Notes: a model not told the origin generated them from the sequence alone. Positions 37,560 to 48,608 are shown, counted from the stretch's first letter. The stretch: 64,000 nt of DNA from Vibrio cincinnatiensis (GCF_022113815.1 NZ_SGOM01000001.1:310001-374000), one strand, 5' to 3'. Made by a program: numbers and translations.

Positions 37560-38204
37560 TTGATCAATGTTTTCCTTGTAGATGATCACGAGCTGGTTCG
37601 CACAGGGATACGACGTATTATTGAAGACGTCCGTGGAATGAACGTAGTAGGGGAAGCTGATAGCGGTGAAGACGCAGTGAAATGGTGCCGTACCAACCAT
37701 ACTGATGTCGTGTTAATGGATATGAATATGCCCGGTATTGGTGGTTTAGAAGCAACCAAGAAAATTTTACGTCTGAATCCAGATGTGAGAATTATTGTAC
37801 TGACGATTCATACTGAAAATCCGTTCCCAACCAAAGTGATGCAAGCTGGTGCGGCAGGTTATTTAACGAAAGGAGCGGCACCGGATGAAATGGTTAATGC
37901 AATTCGTATCGTCAATAGTGGTCAGCGCTATATCTCTCCGGAAATAGCCCAGCAAATGGCATTAAGCCAATTTTCACCTGCCTCTGAAAATCCATTTGCA
38001 GGCTTGTCGGAACGCGAGCTTCAAATCATGATGATGATCACTAAAGGGCAGAAGGTAACGGAAATTTCAGAACAATTGAATCTGAGTCCTAAAACAGTCA
38101 ATAGTTATCGTTATCGCCTTTTTGCCAAATTGGACATAAGCGGTGATGTAGAGCTAACGCATTTAGCGATTCGACACGGGATGCTCGACACCGAGAAGTT
38201 GTAG
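37560..38204 (+). CDS. uvrY: Response regulator UvrY/VarA (GacA family), TTG start
   Basis: The 214-aa LuxR/FixJ-type regulator has receiver Asp54 in [10 protein letters not shown], acidic residues DD at 8-9 and Lys in YLTKGA. A C-terminal HTH follows ([39 protein letters not shown]). It belongs to the BarA/UvrY (VarS/VarA in Vibrio) system that controls Csr small RNAs. The start is TTG, chosen because it gives [12 protein letters not shown] as in homologues and GGAG lies about 9 bases upstream. It precedes uvrC with one-base overlap, the conserved uvrY-uvrC arrangement. Confidence 0.95.
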   Translation: MINVFLVDDHELVRTGIRRIIEDVRGMNVVGEADSGEDAVKWCRTNHTDVVLMDMNMPGIGGLEATKKILRLNPDVRIIVLTIHTENPFPTKVMQAGAAGYLTKGAAPDEMVNAIRIVNSGQRYISPEIAQQMALSQFSPASENPFAGLSERELQIMMMITKGQKVTEISEQLNLSPKTVNSYRYRLFAKLDISGDVELTHLAIRHGMLDTEKL

Positions 38205-40033
38205 TGCCTGATTTTGATTCTCTCTCCTTTTTGAAAACAGTAACGAATCAGCCCGGTGTTTATCGTATGTATAACGCCGATGCTGAAGTTATTTACGTCG
38301 GTAAAGCGAAAGATCTGAAAAAACGCTTATCCAGCTACTTTCGTAGCCGTGTGGATAGTGAAAAAACACGAGCGTTAGTGAGTCATATTGATAAAATTGA
38401 CGTAACCGTGACTCACACCGAAACCGAAGCCCTCATTCTTGAACATAATTACATTAAGCAGTATTTACCCAAATACAACGTATTACTGCGTGATGATAAG
38501 TCTTATCCGTATATTTTCATCAGCGCTCATAAACACCCTCGGCTATCACTGCATCGCGGTGCAAAAAAGCGTAAAGGGGAGTATTTTGGCCCTTATCCAG
38601 ATTCAGGGGCTGTCCGTGAAACACTGCATTTAATTCAAAAAATTTTTCCTGTTCGCCAATGTGAAGACACTGTCTACAGCAATCGTGTTCGTCCTTGTTT
38701 GATGTATCAAATTGGTCGATGTGCTGCCCCTTGTGTTAGCCAAATCATCTCGGATGCTGACTATGCTGAGCTGGTTAATTACGTACGCTTGTTTTTGCAA
38801 GGCAAAGATAATCAAGTTTTAGACGTTTTGGTTGAAAAAATGGAGCAGGCCAGCATAGCGCTACGATTTGAAGAAGCGGCAAAATTTCGAGATCAAATTC
38901 AAGCCATTCGTCGAGTTCAAGAGCAACAATATGTGTCTGATGATTCAATGGAAGATGTGGATGTATTAGGGTTCGCTGAGGCCAAAGGACTGGCTTGTAT
39001 TCATATTTTGATGATCCGACAAGGTAAAGTTCTAGGTAGTCGCAGTCACTTCCCTAAGGTACCGATAAATACAGAGCGGCAAGAAGTGTTTGAAAGCTTC
39101 TTAAGCCAATATTATCTCAGTCATAATGAGGCCAGAACCCTTCCCAACCGGATTGTTCTCAATGAAGGATTATTGAACGACGCCTTGCCGTTACAGGCGG
39201 CATTGAGCCAATTGGCTGGGCGTAAAGTGGTTTTTCATGTTAACCCAACCGGAATTCGTGGTCGTTATTTAAAACTGTCTAATACTAATGCCCTCAGTGC
39301 CATGACGGCAAAAGTTAATCATAAAATGACGATTTACCAGCGATTTAAAGCGCTTCAATCTATTATTGGATTAGACAATATCACGCGAATGGAATGTTTT
39401 GATATCTCTCATACAATGGGGGAAAGTACGGTCGCATCTTGTGTTGTCTTTAATCAAGAAGGGCCCGTTAAAGCTGAATATCGACGTTATAATATCACAG
39501 GAATTACGGGAGGGGATGACTACGCTGCAATGGGGCAAGCGCTTGAAAGACGTTATGCTAAACAACTCGATATTGATAGAATTCCTGATATCATCTTCAT
39601 TGATGGTGGCAAGGGGCAACTCAACCGCGCTCATGAAATCATCAGCCAATGTTGGCAAGACTGGCCCAAACGTCCGCTCCTTATTGGTATTGCGAAAGGG
39701 GTAACCCGAAAACCTGGCTTAGAGACGTTGATAACGACAACCGGTAAAGAATTTAACCTACCTAGCGATGCGCCAGCGTTGCACTTGATTCAACATATTC
39801 GAGATGAAAGCCATAATCATGCTATTGCTGGACATCGAGCTAAACGTGGTAAAACTCGCCGAACCAGCTCATTAGAGGGGATCGAAGGTATTGGTCCTAA
39901 ACGTCGGCAGGCTTTGCTAAAATATATGGGCGGTCTGCAAGAGCTGAAACGAGCAACTGTCGAAGAAATCGCCAAAGTACCTGGTATTAGTCATTCTTTG
40001 GCAGAAAACATTTACCAAGCATTGAAACAATAG
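38204..40033 (+). CDS. uvrC: Excinuclease ABC subunit C
   Basis: The 609-aa UvrC has an N-terminal GIY-YIG nuclease ([25 protein letters not shown], residues 18-45) and a UvrB-binding region about 200-235 ([23 protein letters not shown]). The C-terminal RNase H-like nuclease shows [10 protein letters not shown] and FIDGGKGQL, and paired helix-hairpin-helix motifs end the protein. UvrC makes both incisions in nucleotide excision repair. The start is GTG, whose G is also the last base of the uvrY TAG stop, so translation is coupled. Confidence 0.97.
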   Translation: MPDFDSLSFLKTVTNQPGVYRMYNADAEVIYVGKAKDLKKRLSSYFRSRVDSEKTRALVSHIDKIDVTVTHTETEALILEHNYIKQYLPKYNVLLRDDKSYPYIFISAHKHPRLSLHRGAKKRKGEYFGPYPDSGAVRETLHLIQKIFPVRQCEDTVYSNRVRPCLMYQIGRCAAPCVSQIISDADYAELVNYVRLFLQGKDNQVLDVLVEKMEQASIALRFEEAAKFRDQIQAIRRVQEQQYVSDDSMEDVDVLGFAEAKGLACIHILMIRQGKVLGSRSHFPKVPINTERQEVFESFLSQYYLSHNEARTLPNRIVLNEGLLNDALPLQAALSQLAGRKVVFHVNPTGIRGRYLKLSNTNALSAMTAKVNHKMTIYQRFKALQSIIGLDNITRMECFDISHTMGESTVASCVVFNQEGPVKAEYRRYNITGITGGDDYAAMGQALERRYAKQLDIDRIPDIIFIDGGKGQLNRAHEIISQCWQDWPKRPLLIGIAKGVTRKPGLETLITTTGKEFNLPSDAPALHLIQHIRDESHNHAIAGHRAKRGKTRRTSSLEGIEGIGPKRRQALLKYMGGLQELKRATVEEIAKVPGISHSLAENIYQALKQ

Positions 40034-40079
40034 TAAAAATGCCGCACCATAAAGGCGCAACTAATAAGAGCCTAAAAAT

Positions 40080-40637
40080 ATGCGTTTTAACATCCCTAAT
40101 ATCTTGTCTTTATTACGACTTTTCCTCATTCCAGTATTTGTCGTGGCGTTTTACCTACCATACAGCTGGGCACCGTTTGTCGCTGCAATGATCTTTTGGG
40201 TCGCCGGATTTACGGATTGGCTGGATGGGATGTTAGCAAGAAAGCTTGGCCAAACTTCTCGGTTTGGAGCCTTTATTGATCCCGTTGCAGATAAAGTTTT
40301 AGTGGCGACAGCGTTAATCCTTATCACTGAACATTATCATTCTATTTGGATAACCATCCCAGCGGTCACCATGATTGGCCGTGAAATTATCATTTCGGCC
40401 TTACGTGAATGGATGGCTGAAATTGGTAAGCGAGCCAGTGTGGCGGTGTCTTGGATTGGGAAAGTAAAAACTTTGACACAAATGTTTGCGCTGTGGGTGC
40501 TCATTTGGCGTTATGACGACTGGATGGTGTGGATGGGTTATGTGGCTATCTATATTGCAACGGTTCTTACCTATTGGTCAATGATGCAGTATTTAGCAGC
40601 AGCCAAAGGTGATTTACTTAATGAAGAACACCACTAA
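40080..40637 (+). CDS. pgsA: CDP-diacylglycerol--glycerol-3-phosphate 3-phosphatidyltransferase
   Basis: The 185-aa inner-membrane enzyme makes phosphatidylglycerophosphate. The CDP-alcohol phosphotransferase motif is complete: [28 protein letters not shown]-x2-D-G-x2-A-R-x7/8-G-x3-D-x3-D (around residues 46-71), with several membrane helices around it. It lies 46 bp after uvrC and completes the uvrY-uvrC-pgsA run, an order common in gammaproteobacteria. Confidence 0.96.
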   Translation: MRFNIPNILSLLRLFLIPVFVVAFYLPYSWAPFVAAMIFWVAGFTDWLDGMLARKLGQTSRFGAFIDPVADKVLVATALILITEHYHSIWITIPAVTMIGREIIISALREWMAEIGKRASVAVSWIGKVKTLTQMFALWVLIWRYDDWMVWMGYVAIYIATVLTYWSMMQYLAAAKGDLLNEEHH

Positions 40638-40667
40638 CCTCTAATCAATGTTATTGAAAAATATCGT

Positions 40668-40698
40668 AGCCCCAATGTCACGTTGGGGCTTTTATTTT
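40668..40698 (+). terminator. Terminator of the uvrY-uvrC-pgsA operon
   Basis: AGCCCCAA (40668-40675) pairs with TTGGGGCT (40683-40690), then TTTATTTTG, 30 bp after the pgsA stop. Confidence 0.88.
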
Positions 40699-40705
40699 GT
40701 CTGTT

Positions 40706-40740
40706 ATAAAAGAAAATAAGCCAGTCAATGACTGGCTTAT
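40706..40740 (-). terminator. Terminator downstream of cspD
   Basis: ATAAGCCAGTCA (40716-40727) and TGACTGGCTTAT (40729-40740) form a perfect inverted repeat with one central base. On the minus strand it is followed by TTTTCTTTTAT, about 98 bp past the cspD stop. Confidence 0.8.
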
Positions 40741-40837
40741 CTCTATGGTATCCGTTAGAAGGGCAATTTGGGGTGGGGTATCCTTCTCTTTTCCCTCGCT
40801 CAGTAGACGGAAATAGGCCCCAAGCGTGGCAGCGGAG

Positions 40838-41059
40838 TTATTTGGTTTGCTGGCCTTCAATGGGAACTACGCTACTGGCATGAAACCCTTTTGGACCTTG
40901 TTCCACTTCATAGGCGACTTGTTGACCCGCTTTTAGTGTGCGATAGCCATCCATTTGAATGGTTGAATAATGCGTGAAAATGTCTTCATTTCCACCTTCC
41001 GGACAAATGAAACCGAACCCTTTGGCGTTATTGAACCATTTTACTGTACCTGTAGCCAT
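40838..41059 (-). CDS. cspD: Cold-shock-domain protein CspD
   Basis: From the ATG at 41059 the protein is 73 aa: MATGTVKWFNNAKGFGFICPEG with the RNP motifs GFGFI and DIFTHYSTIQ. GAGGG about nine bases upstream decides this start over the ATG three codons earlier. The Phe-rich single-strand nucleic-acid-binding face and the divergent position next to clpS-clpA match CspD, which inhibits DNA replication in stationary phase in E. coli. Confidence 0.93.
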   Translation of the reverse strand: MATGTVKWFNNAKGFGFICPEGGNEDIFTHYSTIQMDGYRTLKAGQQVAYEVEQGPKGFHASSVVPIEGQQTK

Positions 41060-41580
41060 GCTATACATCCCTCATGCATTTTATTACTGATGTTGTTTAA
41101 AGAAACGTTCGTTTTGTTATTCCATGAACGAGCATTTCAGGTGTGAATGCGATTTAGCCGCTGCCAAATAATCGAGTCACTAATTGACCAATGTAGTCAA
41201 TGATAAGCCACAGTCAATAGGAAAACGGTATAAAAATAGCCACTTTTATAAGCAAATCACTTTAAGAGGTAAACATGCTGCGTTTTTTTCTGAAAAGAAA
41301 GGTTGGATTTGTTAAAAAATGGTTGATAAATGCAATGGAATTTGCAAATAGCAATGCATATTGTGAGTGTGTTTGCATAATTAGCTGTTTTTTTGAACGC
41401 TTGTACAGGGGATCAAAGAGGAATAGCAATGTTTTATTTGCAGCGTTACCATTGCTGGATTAGTCTCTAAGTAAGGGTTGTTTTTCACCTGAACAGACAG
41501 CAAGTTAAGTGGATAGTCCACGCTGATGGATGGGATGACAATGTGTGATAATTTGAGAAACACTCTGATATACGGCCGTC
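41060..41580. other. Divergent region between cspD and clpS
   Basis: These 521 bp contain promoters for both genes. The stretch is AT-rich with no known RNA motif that I recognise. A 62-codon frame at 41275-41463 has a good-looking AAGAGGT ribosome site but protein-like character is poor (cysteine-rich, no recognisable family), so I do not call it a gene. Confidence 0.45.
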
Positions 41581-41901
41581 ATGAGTAGAAATTTTGAATG
41601 GGTGACTCCAGGCTCTGATTTACTGGAGAAAGAAAAGACCGAGGTAAGACCCCCGGCAATGTATCACGTAGTACTCAACAATGATGATTACACCCCGATG
41701 GACTTTGTGATTGAAATTCTTGAGCGTTTTTTCGCAATGGATATCGAAAGAGCAACACAAGTTATGCTCAGGGTACATTATGAAGGAAAAGCCATTTGTG
41801 GCACATTTACTGCAGAAGTTGCAGAGACAAAGGTAGCGCAAGTGACCATGTACTCAAGGGAAAATGAGCATCCGCTTTTGTGTACTATGGAGCAAGCTTA
41901 G
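41581..41901 (+). CDS. clpS: ATP-dependent Clp protease adaptor ClpS
   Basis: The 106-aa adaptor delivers N-degron substrates to ClpAP. The conserved N-end binding region is clear: [20 protein letters not shown] (NDDYTPM, about residues 34-40), and [21 protein letters not shown] follows. The N-terminal 25 residues are flexible, as in the family. It is 38 bp upstream of clpA in the same direction, with TAAGGAGGCC in that gap as the clpA ribosome site. Confidence 0.96.
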   Translation: MSRNFEWVTPGSDLLEKEKTEVRPPAMYHVVLNNDDYTPMDFVIEILERFFAMDIERATQVMLRVHYEGKAICGTFTAEVAETKVAQVTMYSRENEHPLLCTMEQA

Positions 41902-41939
41902 GTTTGTAACGCAATGTGGTTGTTCCTTAAGGAGGCCTT

Positions 41940-44207
41940 ATGCTTAATAAAGAACTAGAGTCGAGTCTAAATGGCGCGTTCGCTCGAGCGCGAGACAAAA
42001 GACATGAATTTATGACCGTCGAGCACCTCCTACTTGCATTGTTGGAAAACGATGCAGCGAAGGACGCATTATTAGCCTGTCAAGCTGATATCGATACACT
42101 ACGTCAAGAGCTTGATCTGTTTATTGACCAAACAACACCTCTTATTCCTGATAACGATGAAACGCGAGAAACGCAACCAACGCTCAGTTTTCAACGAGTG
42201 TTACAACGAGCGGTGTTTCATGTACAGTCTTCTGGTCGTAATGAGGTTACAGGGGCGAATGTTCTGGTCGCTATTTTTAGTGAGCAAGAGTCCCATGCGG
42301 CGTATTTATTGAAGAAAAATGATATTAGCCGGCTTGATATTGTTAATTACATTTCTCATGGAATCACTAAAACCTCAGGTGCGAGTGAAGATCCCGCTTC
42401 CGATTCTTTTGGTTCTGGAAATTTAGATGAAGCCAATGCAGATGAACGGTTGGAAAGTTTTGCGAGTAACCTTAACCAACTAGCAAAGCAAGGGCAAATT
42501 GATCCTTTGATTGGCAGGGATAAAGAACTTGAACGCACGGTTCAAGTCTTGTGTCGTCGACGTAAAAACAATCCCCTTTTAGTGGGAGAAGCCGGAGTGG
42601 GTAAAACGGCGATTGCAGAAGGGCTTGCTTGGCGAATCGTTGAAGGGCAAGTCCCGGAAGTGATTCAAAATAGCGTTATTTACTCACTTGATATTGGCTC
42701 GTTATTGGCTGGAACTAAGTATCGAGGGGATTTTGAAAAACGGTTTAAAACGATCCTGAAGCAATTAGAAAAAGAACAAGATGCGATTCTTTTTATTGAT
42801 GAAATTCATACGATTATCGGCGCTGGTGCAGCCTCTGGTGGTCAAGTAGATGCCGCGAATCTGATTAAGCCATTATTGAGTAGTGGAAAATTACGCTGTA
42901 TTGGTTCAACAACTTATCAAGAATACAGTACGATTTTTGAAAAAGAGCGTGCTTTATCACGCCGTTTTCAGAAAATTGATGTGTTAGAACCCTCATTGGA
43001 TGATACCACCAAGATCTTGATGGGATTGAAACCCAAATATGAGGCACACCATGATGTACGCTATACCAATAAAGCATTGCGAGCTGCGGTAGAGCTGTCA
43101 GCGAAATACATTAATGAACGTCATTTACCAGATAAAGCCATTGATGTTATTGACGAAGCGGGTGCCAGAGTGCGTCTAATGCCTGCCAGCCGACGCAAGA
43201 AAACCGTTGGAGTTGCAGAAATTGAAGCCATGGTTGCTAAGATGGCGCGCATTCCTGAAAAATCTGTCTCTTCATCAGATAAAGACATTTTGAAAAATCT
43301 TGATAAGAAGATGAAAATGTTGGTCTTTGGTCAAGATCAAGCAATTGAAGTGTTGAGTGAGTCGATCAAACTGACTCGGGCAGGCCTTGGTTCTGATAAT
43401 CGACCTGTTGGTTCATTCTTGTTTGCTGGTCCGACAGGGGTGGGGAAAACGGAAGTGACTGTCCAGTTATCCAAGTTGCTGGGAATTGAGCTACTTCGCT
43501 TTGATATGTCGGAATACGGTGAGCGCCATTCTGTCAGCCGCTTGATAGGCGCTCCTCCTGGCTATGTCGGTTATGACCAAGGTGGTTTATTAACGGATGC
43601 CGTTATTAAGCACCCTCATGCGGTGGTATTGTTGGATGAAATTGAAAAAGCGCATCCAGATGTCTTTAACTTACTGCTACAAGTTATGGATAACGGCACA
43701 TTAACCGATAATAACGGACGTAAAGCGGATTTTCGGAATGTTATCCTAGTCATGACGACAAACGCAGGTGTGGCGGAAACGGTGAAACAATCCATCGGTA
43801 TGATTCAACAAGATCATAGTCATGATGCGATGGCAGAGATTAAAAAAGTCTTTACGCCAGAGTTTCGCAACCGATTAGATCACATTATCTGGTTTAATAG
43901 CTTAGATGAGCGTGTGATTCACCAAGTGGTAGATAAATTCATTGTTGAGCTGCAAGTTCAATTGGATGCCCGAGGGGTTTCACTTGAAGTCTCTGAAGTT
44001 GCAAGACATTGGCTTGCGATCAAAGGGTACGACCGTGATATGGGGGCCCGTCCCATGGGACGAGTTATTCAGGATAAATTGAAAAAACCACTGGCGAATG
44101 AGTTGTTATTTGGTTCATTGGTGGATGGTGGAACTGTCAAAATAGACCTCACCGATGATCAATTAACCTTTAAATACTTAGGTTCTCGAGAAGAAGTCGT
44201 GAATTAG
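41940..44207 (+). CDS. clpA: ATP-dependent Clp protease ATPase subunit ClpA
   Basis: The 755-aa AAA+ unfoldase has a ClpN repeat domain ([15 protein letters not shown]), a first AAA module with Walker [10 protein letters not shown] and Walker [13 protein letters not shown], and a second with GPTGVGKTE and [14 protein letters not shown]. The ClpP-contact loop is IGMIQQD-like. It lacks the long middle domain of ClpB. A strong SD (AAGGAGG) precedes the start. It unfolds proteins for ClpP and is directed to N-degrons by ClpS. Confidence 0.97.
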   Translation: MLNKELESSLNGAFARARDKRHEFMTVEHLLLALLENDAAKDALLACQADIDTLRQELDLFIDQTTPLIPDNDETRETQPTLSFQRVLQRAVFHVQSSGRNEVTGANVLVAIFSEQESHAAYLLKKNDISRLDIVNYISHGITKTSGASEDPASDSFGSGNLDEANADERLESFASNLNQLAKQGQIDPLIGRDKELERTVQVLCRRRKNNPLLVGEAGVGKTAIAEGLAWRIVEGQVPEVIQNSVIYSLDIGSLLAGTKYRGDFEKRFKTILKQLEKEQDAILFIDEIHTIIGAGAASGGQVDAANLIKPLLSSGKLRCIGSTTYQEYSTIFEKERALSRRFQKIDVLEPSLDDTTKILMGLKPKYEAHHDVRYTNKALRAAVELSAKYINERHLPDKAIDVIDEAGARVRLMPASRRKKTVGVAEIEAMVAKMARIPEKSVSSSDKDILKNLDKKMKMLVFGQDQAIEVLSESIKLTRAGLGSDNRPVGSFLFAGPTGVGKTEVTVQLSKLLGIELLRFDMSEYGERHSVSRLIGAPPGYVGYDQGGLLTDAVIKHPHAVVLLDEIEKAHPDVFNLLLQVMDNGTLTDNNGRKADFRNVILVMTTNAGVAETVKQSIGMIQQDHSHDAMAEIKKVFTPEFRNRLDHIIWFNSLDERVIHQVVDKFIVELQVQLDARGVSLEVSEVARHWLAIKGYDRDMGARPMGRVIQDKLKKPLANELLFGSLVDGGTVKIDLTDDQLTFKYLGSREEVVN

Positions 44208-44225
44208 GTTTCAGCTAACGATAAT

Positions 44226-44259
44226 AAAAAGCGCACAAATGATATGTGCGCTTTTTTTT
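44226..44259 (+). terminator. Terminator of clpS-clpA
   Basis: AAAAAGCGCACA (44226-44237) pairs with TGTGCGC (44245-44251) plus eight Ts, 19 bp after the clpA stop. Confidence 0.92.
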
Positions 44260-44293
44260 GTCTCAGTTATTCGTTGTTAAGCCATACTCTTAT

Positions 44294-44330
44294 GCAACAA
44301 AAACGGAGCTTACCGCTCCGTTTTTGTTGC
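44294..44330 (-). terminator. Long-stem terminator of infA
   Basis: A perfect 16-bp stem, left 44294-44309 and right 44315-44330, encloses a 5-base loop. It includes CGGAGC/GCTCCG next to A/T runs, so it works on either strand; infA ends at 44347. Confidence 0.9.
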
Positions 44331-44346
44331 ATTCGACAATCAGAGA

Positions 44347-44565
<219 letters not shown>

Positions 44566-44648
44566 TTAATCCTCTTTAGAAATTTGGCGAAAATAATCAA
44601 CGGCGCATTCTGCCGTTAAAAAAACAATATGTAAAGTTGGGGCGTATT

Positions 44649-45347
44649 CTACCCTCGCCAACGCTGTTTGACTAGCTTTTGATTTGGCTGAAAGCGTACT
44701 TTGTAATTCATAGCGGGACATTCATCAATTTGATAGCCTAAATAAAGCCATTGTTTCTCCATACGCTTACATAATTTAAGTTGAATGAGTACCGCTAAGG
44801 TACCCAACGAAAGTGGGCTATCTGGATCAAAGAAGGTATAAAAAGCGCTGGCACTATTGGGTAATATATCGGTAATGGCAATCGCGACAAGGCGGTTGCA
44901 GACATAAATATGTAAGTATTGTGTTTCCAACCAATCTGAATGTGCAAAGTTATCAAATTCATCTTTGCGAGGTGGATACATGTTTCCTTCTTTATGACGA
45001 GCTTCAATATAACGAGCATAGAGCGGGAACCAATTGTCATCCATGATTGGTTTCAACTGCCATTGAATGGTATGAGCTTTGTTTAGCAACCGTTTCTGAC
45101 TTTTTGAAGGAAAAAAATCATGGACAGAAACACGTAATGGTTGGCAAGCCGAGCAATGGTCACAATAAGGTCGATAAATAATGTCACCACTACGGCGAAA
45201 ACCATTCGCTAGCAGCTGTTCGTAATGTTCGCTATTTTTCATTGTAGGATCCAGAGCGACAGCAACGCGTTCCATGCGTTCTGGTAGGTAGCTGCATGGA
45301 TGGTTATCGGTAAGGCCGACTCGAATTTGTTGTAACTCTTGGCTCAT
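44649..45347 (-). CDS. bpt: Aspartate/glutamate leucyltransferase
   Basis: The 232-aa Ate1-like transferase adds leucine from Leu-tRNA to N-terminal Asp or Glu, creating a ClpS-recognised N-degron. The N-terminal cysteine motif YCDHCSACQPLRV, the ARYIEARHKEGNMYPP region and the C-terminal LGYQIDECPAMNYKVRFQP are typical of Bpt. The ATG at 45347 is preceded by AGGAGAGAG; the open frame to 45404 is inside aat. The start overlaps the aat stop by 4 bp, so the two transferases are coupled. Confidence 0.95.
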   Translation of the reverse strand: MSQELQQIRVGLTDNHPCSYLPERMERVAVALDPTMKNSEHYEQLLANGFRRSGDIIYRPYCDHCSACQPLRVSVHDFFPSKSQKRLLNKAHTIQWQLKPIMDDNWFPLYARYIEARHKEGNMYPPRKDEFDNFAHSDWLETQYLHIYVCNRLVAIAITDILPNSASAFYTFFDPDSPLSLGTLAVLIQLKLCKRMEKQWLYLGYQIDECPAMNYKVRFQPNQKLVKQRWRG

Positions 45348-46078
45348 GCTCTCTCCTCTGATACACCCAATAATGGGCAAGGTAACCACTGTGGCTGAAA
45401 ACAAGATTCAGAAACAGGTGCTTCTCTTAAGGTTAGCAATGATTGCATAAACTGGCTCCGTGGTAATTCTGTTGCCCCTAAGGATTGCAGATGAGGATTC
45501 ATAACTTGGCAATCGATCAACTGCCCTTGATGGAGAGAAAAATGCTGACAAAAAGCCCAAAGTGCAATTTTAGAGGCGTTGGTGGCGAGGCTAAACATGG
45601 ATTCACCACAAAAAAGCTGCCCAACCTGAACCCCGTAAAGTCCACCTACTAATTCTTCATTTTTCCAGACTTCGACGGAATGGCAAACTCCTTGTTCTGC
45701 CAAGAGTTGATAAGCGCTGCGCATTTCATGGTTTAACCATGTTTCTTCTGCGGGGCGAACCGCAGCACATAATTCGATAACACGGGCGGTTACCTGGTTC
45801 ATACTAATTCGATAAGCGTGTTTTTTTTGATATTTTTTCACACTTCTGGTGGGTTTAAATGTCTTAGGGTTAAAGACTGCGCGAGGTGAAGGGCTCCACC
45901 AAAGGATAGGCTCACCTGGCCCATACCAAGGAAATATGCCATTGTGGTAAGCGGACAAAATACGCATTGGATTCAAATCGCCACCGTAGGCAAGTAAACC
46001 ATTCGGGTTGGTTCGTGCTGAATCAGGGGAGGGAAAGGTAAAGCTGTCCGCCGCCAACTCGGTAAGGTAAATTGTCAT
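45344..46078 (-). CDS. aat: Leucyl/phenylalanyl-tRNA--protein transferase
   Basis: The 244-aa enzyme adds Leu or Phe to N-terminal Lys or Arg. Motifs: GLLAYGGDLNPMRILSAYHNGIFPWY, WWSPSPRAVF, VEVWKNEELVGGLYGVQVG, FCGESMFSLATNASKIAL and LIDCQVMNPHLQSLGA. The chromosome neighbourhood (clpS, clpA, infA, bpt, aat) unites the whole bacterial N-degron route. It is divergent from the glycine-zipper gene, with a gap of only 32 bp. Confidence 0.97.
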   Translation of the reverse strand: MTIYLTELAADSFTFPSPDSARTNPNGLLAYGGDLNPMRILSAYHNGIFPWYGPGEPILWWSPSPRAVFNPKTFKPTRSVKKYQKKHAYRISMNQVTARVIELCAAVRPAEETWLNHEMRSAYQLLAEQGVCHSVEVWKNEELVGGLYGVQVGQLFCGESMFSLATNASKIALWAFCQHFSLHQGQLIDCQVMNPHLQSLGATELPRSQFMQSLLTLREAPVSESCFQPQWLPCPLLGVSEERA

Positions 46079-46110
46079 TACTCACTCACTTATTCTAATC
46101 GGAGTACAAA

Positions 46111-46566
46111 ATGAGAACATGGATTTTGATCTTATTGATTTTTCCCTTGTTTGCCAATGCCACTTATCAACGGAATCAAGCTCGTCCAGTTAATGAGGTT
46201 ATTTTTGGTCAAGTGGAAACCGTCCGTTATATTTCCCAGCAAGAAATGATTCAATCGAAAGCGAAGGGGTGGGAAACTCTGCTCGGTGCGGTTGTTGGTG
46301 GTTTAGTTGGACACCAGTTTGGGGATGGAAGAGGTAAACAAGTGGCAACAACAGTTGGGGCCCTTACTGGCGCGGTGATCGCACATCAACACGGTAAGCA
46401 GTCTTACTATTACGAAGATAAGTTAGTTGAAATTCTCATCCGTACTTCAAAGGGAGATCTTATTGATGTGATTCAAGATGTCGACAGCGATATGTTATTT
46501 TATTCGGGTGATAAGGTTCGCATTCTGTATTTTGATGATGGGGTACGTGTTGATAAAGAAAAATAG
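46111..46566 (+). CDS. Glycine-zipper 2TM envelope protein
   Basis: The 151-aa protein has a signal peptide (MRTWILILLIFPLFANA, no lipobox Cys) and a glycine-zipper pair, LLGAVVGGLVGHQFGDG and TVGALTGAVIAHQHG (about residues 55-90). A C-terminal strand-rich domain follows (IRTSKGDLIDVIQDVDSDMLFYSGDKVRILYFDDG). The architecture resembles SlyB-type proteins but without lipidation. It is a likely envelope-integrity factor; the specific role is unknown. Confidence 0.82.
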   Translation: MRTWILILLIFPLFANATYQRNQARPVNEVIFGQVETVRYISQQEMIQSKAKGWETLLGAVVGGLVGHQFGDGRGKQVATTVGALTGAVIAHQHGKQSYYYEDKLVEILIRTSKGDLIDVIQDVDSDMLFYSGDKVRILYFDDGVRVDKEK

Positions 46567-46708
46567 CAAAAAAGAGCAAGCCATTTCCTTTTGAAAGGCC
46601 GATTAACACTGGCGATTTCAGGTTATTTTGGGTAGTCTGCCAATACGAAGAATTTTAACTGCGCTAGATAAAATAGGCATAGCCGCAGTGCAAGGAAACA
46701 CAATTTTA

Positions 46709-47989
46709 ATGGAAAGCCTGACGTTACAACCCATTGCAAAAATTAATGGTGAAGTGAACCTACCTGGTTCAAAAAGCGTTTCTAACCGAGCGCTTCTTTT
46801 GGCTGCGTTAGCCAGTGGTACAACTCGATTGACGAATTTACTCGATAGTGATGACATTCGGCATATGCTTAATGCGTTAAACCAATTAGGGGTTGTTTAC
46901 CGCCTTTCAGAAGATAAAACGGAATGTGAAGTTGAAGGGTTAGGAAAGCCCTTTGAACAATCACAATCACTAGAACTTTTTTTAGGCAATGCTGGAACGG
47001 CAATGCGCCCGTTAGCGGCTGCGCTGTGTCTGGGGCAGGGGGAGTTTACCTTGACGGGTGAACCCCGAATGAAGGAGCGTCCGATTGGTCACTTAGTGAA
47101 TGCCTTGCGTCAAGCGGGTGCTCAGATTGACTATTTGGAAAATGAACAGTATCCGCCGCTTCGTATCCGTGGCACGGGCCTAAAAGCTGGGCCGGTATCC
47201 ATTGATGGATCCATCTCTAGCCAATTTTTGACGGCATTTTTGATGTCAGCTCCTTTAGCTGATGGTGAAGTGATCATCAATATTGAGGGCGAGCTGGTTT
47301 CTAAACCTTATATTGATATTACGTTACACATCATGCAGCAATTTGGTGTCCAAGTGATCAACCACGATTACCAACAATTTGTGATTCCTGCTGGCCAATC
47401 GTATGTCTCTCCCGGTCATTTCTTGGTTGAAGGTGATGCTTCATCAGCTTCCTATTTCTTGGCTGCTGCGGCAATTAAGGGCGGGCAAGTCAAAGTGACC
47501 GGTATTGGTAAGCACAGTATTCAAGGAGATATTCAGTTTGCCTACGCCTTAGAAAAAATGGGTGCGGAAATTGAATGGGGTGAGGACTATGTGATTGCGC
47601 GTCGTGGAGAACTCAATGCCGTTGATCTGGACTTTAACGCTATTCCTGATGCGGCGATGACCATTGCTACCACGGCTTTATTTGCGCAAGGCAGCACGGC
47701 TATTCGTAACGTCTATAACTGGCGTGTGAAAGAAACGGATCGCTTAACGGCGATGGCAACGGAACTGCGTAAGGTTGGGGCAAGCGTTGAGGAAGGGGAA
47801 GATTATATTATCATCACACCACCTAGCACATTGCATCATGCCGCAATTGATACTTACGATGATCATCGGATGGCGATGTGCTTCTCACTAGTGGCTTTGA
47901 GCGATACTCCAGTGACGATTAATGATCCGAAATGCACCTCGAAAACCTTCCCTGATTATTTTGAAAAATTTGCAGAGCTCAGCCATTAA
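46709..47989 (+). CDS. aroA: 3-phosphoshikimate 1-carboxyvinyltransferase (EPSP synthase)
   Basis: The 426-aa enzyme joins PEP and shikimate-3-phosphate in aromatic synthesis. Motifs: [20 protein letters not shown] near the N-terminus, [11 protein letters not shown], the [10 protein letters not shown] segment, and [10 protein letters not shown] near the C-terminus. The ATG at 46709 ([15 protein letters not shown]) has AAGGAAA upstream and matches E. coli-type class I AroA. The frame is open 27 codons further, unlike the family. Confidence 0.97.
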   Translation: MESLTLQPIAKINGEVNLPGSKSVSNRALLLAALASGTTRLTNLLDSDDIRHMLNALNQLGVVYRLSEDKTECEVEGLGKPFEQSQSLELFLGNAGTAMRPLAAALCLGQGEFTLTGEPRMKERPIGHLVNALRQAGAQIDYLENEQYPPLRIRGTGLKAGPVSIDGSISSQFLTAFLMSAPLADGEVIINIEGELVSKPYIDITLHIMQQFGVQVINHDYQQFVIPAGQSYVSPGHFLVEGDASSASYFLAAAAIKGGQVKVTGIGKHSIQGDIQFAYALEKMGAEIEWGEDYVIARRGELNAVDLDFNAIPDAAMTIATTALFAQGSTAIRNVYNWRVKETDRLTAMATELRKVGASVEEGEDYIIITPPSTLHHAAIDTYDDHRMAMCFSLVALSDTPVTINDPKCTSKTFPDYFEKFAELSH

Positions 47990-48000
47990 TTGAACTGAAA

Positions 48001-48025
48001 ATAAAAGCCTCATACGAGGCTTTTA
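48001..48025. terminator. Bidirectional terminator between aroA and yciN
   Basis: AAAAGCCTC-ATAC-GAGGCTTTT (48003-48011 and 48016-48024) with T-rich flanks lies between the convergent aroA and yciN genes. Confidence 0.88.
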
Positions 48026-48274
48026 TTATTTTTGTAGTGAGAATTCTTTAGAAAGGTGATGGGCTAAATATTTAAACATATTAAATACTTCGGTCGTTTT
48101 CTCGGTGGGTAGCCCGTCATCATTAAGAAAATAAGGCCCTTTAAAAACTAACACCCCTTCTTTTTCTTCCACGCTATCTGCTCGCATTCCTTCAATATAT
48201 TGCTCGTGATCTTGAATAAGCTGGTTGGCAATCAGCAGTAAATCGAATTCACTAATGGATTGTTTATCGTTCAT
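48026..48274 (-). CDS. yciN: YciN-family small protein (DUF2498)
   Basis: The 82-aa protein closely follows E. coli YciN: LLLIANQLIQDHEQYIEGMRADSVEEKEGVLVFKGPYFLNDDGLPTEKTTEVFNMFKYLAHHLS. As in E. coli it is divergent from topA. No function is established; it is cytoplasmic and has no motif to suggest one. Confidence 0.88.
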   Translation of the reverse strand: MNDKQSISEFDLLLIANQLIQDHEQYIEGMRADSVEEKEGVLVFKGPYFLNDDGLPTEKTTEVFNMFKYLAHHLSKEFSLQK

Positions 48275-48608
48275 GTTTTATCCCTACTCAGTTTGGTGCA
48301 CAGTTTATGATTGTGACACGTAAAAACCATGATCGAAAACAGGAAAACTAAGATTCAGTGATCATGCTGTTTTGTGATTTGTCCCATGTTTCCTTCTTTT
48401 ATGGTCGCATCCCTACGAGACTCTCATTAGTATGTGCGGTTTTCGCATGAAGGAAGACATATCGTCGATTTGTCGAGCAAATAAGCGCTTTTTTATAAAA
48501 ACAAGTTGATCTTCTGCTTGTCTGGCTCGATAGTAAAAAAAGAAGCAATATTTTAGAACATCATGCGATTTATTATTCGCATCGTGATTAAGGGCATTTG
48601 AGTCAATT
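48275..48608. other. yciN-topA divergent promoter region
   Basis: These 334 bp carry no convincing gene. A small hairpin, TGCGA with TCGCA around 48562-48579, sits just before topA. Topoisomerase I promoters are supercoiling-sensitive in relatives, but I see no sequence feature that proves it here. Confidence 0.4.

Noticed and set aside
40678..40860. 60-codon minus-strand frame downstream of cspD
   Set aside because: It covers two terminators and the end of cspD; shadow frame.
41275..41463. 62-codon frame between cspD and clpS
   Set aside because: Good SD but no recognisable protein character; listed only as a finding about the spacer.
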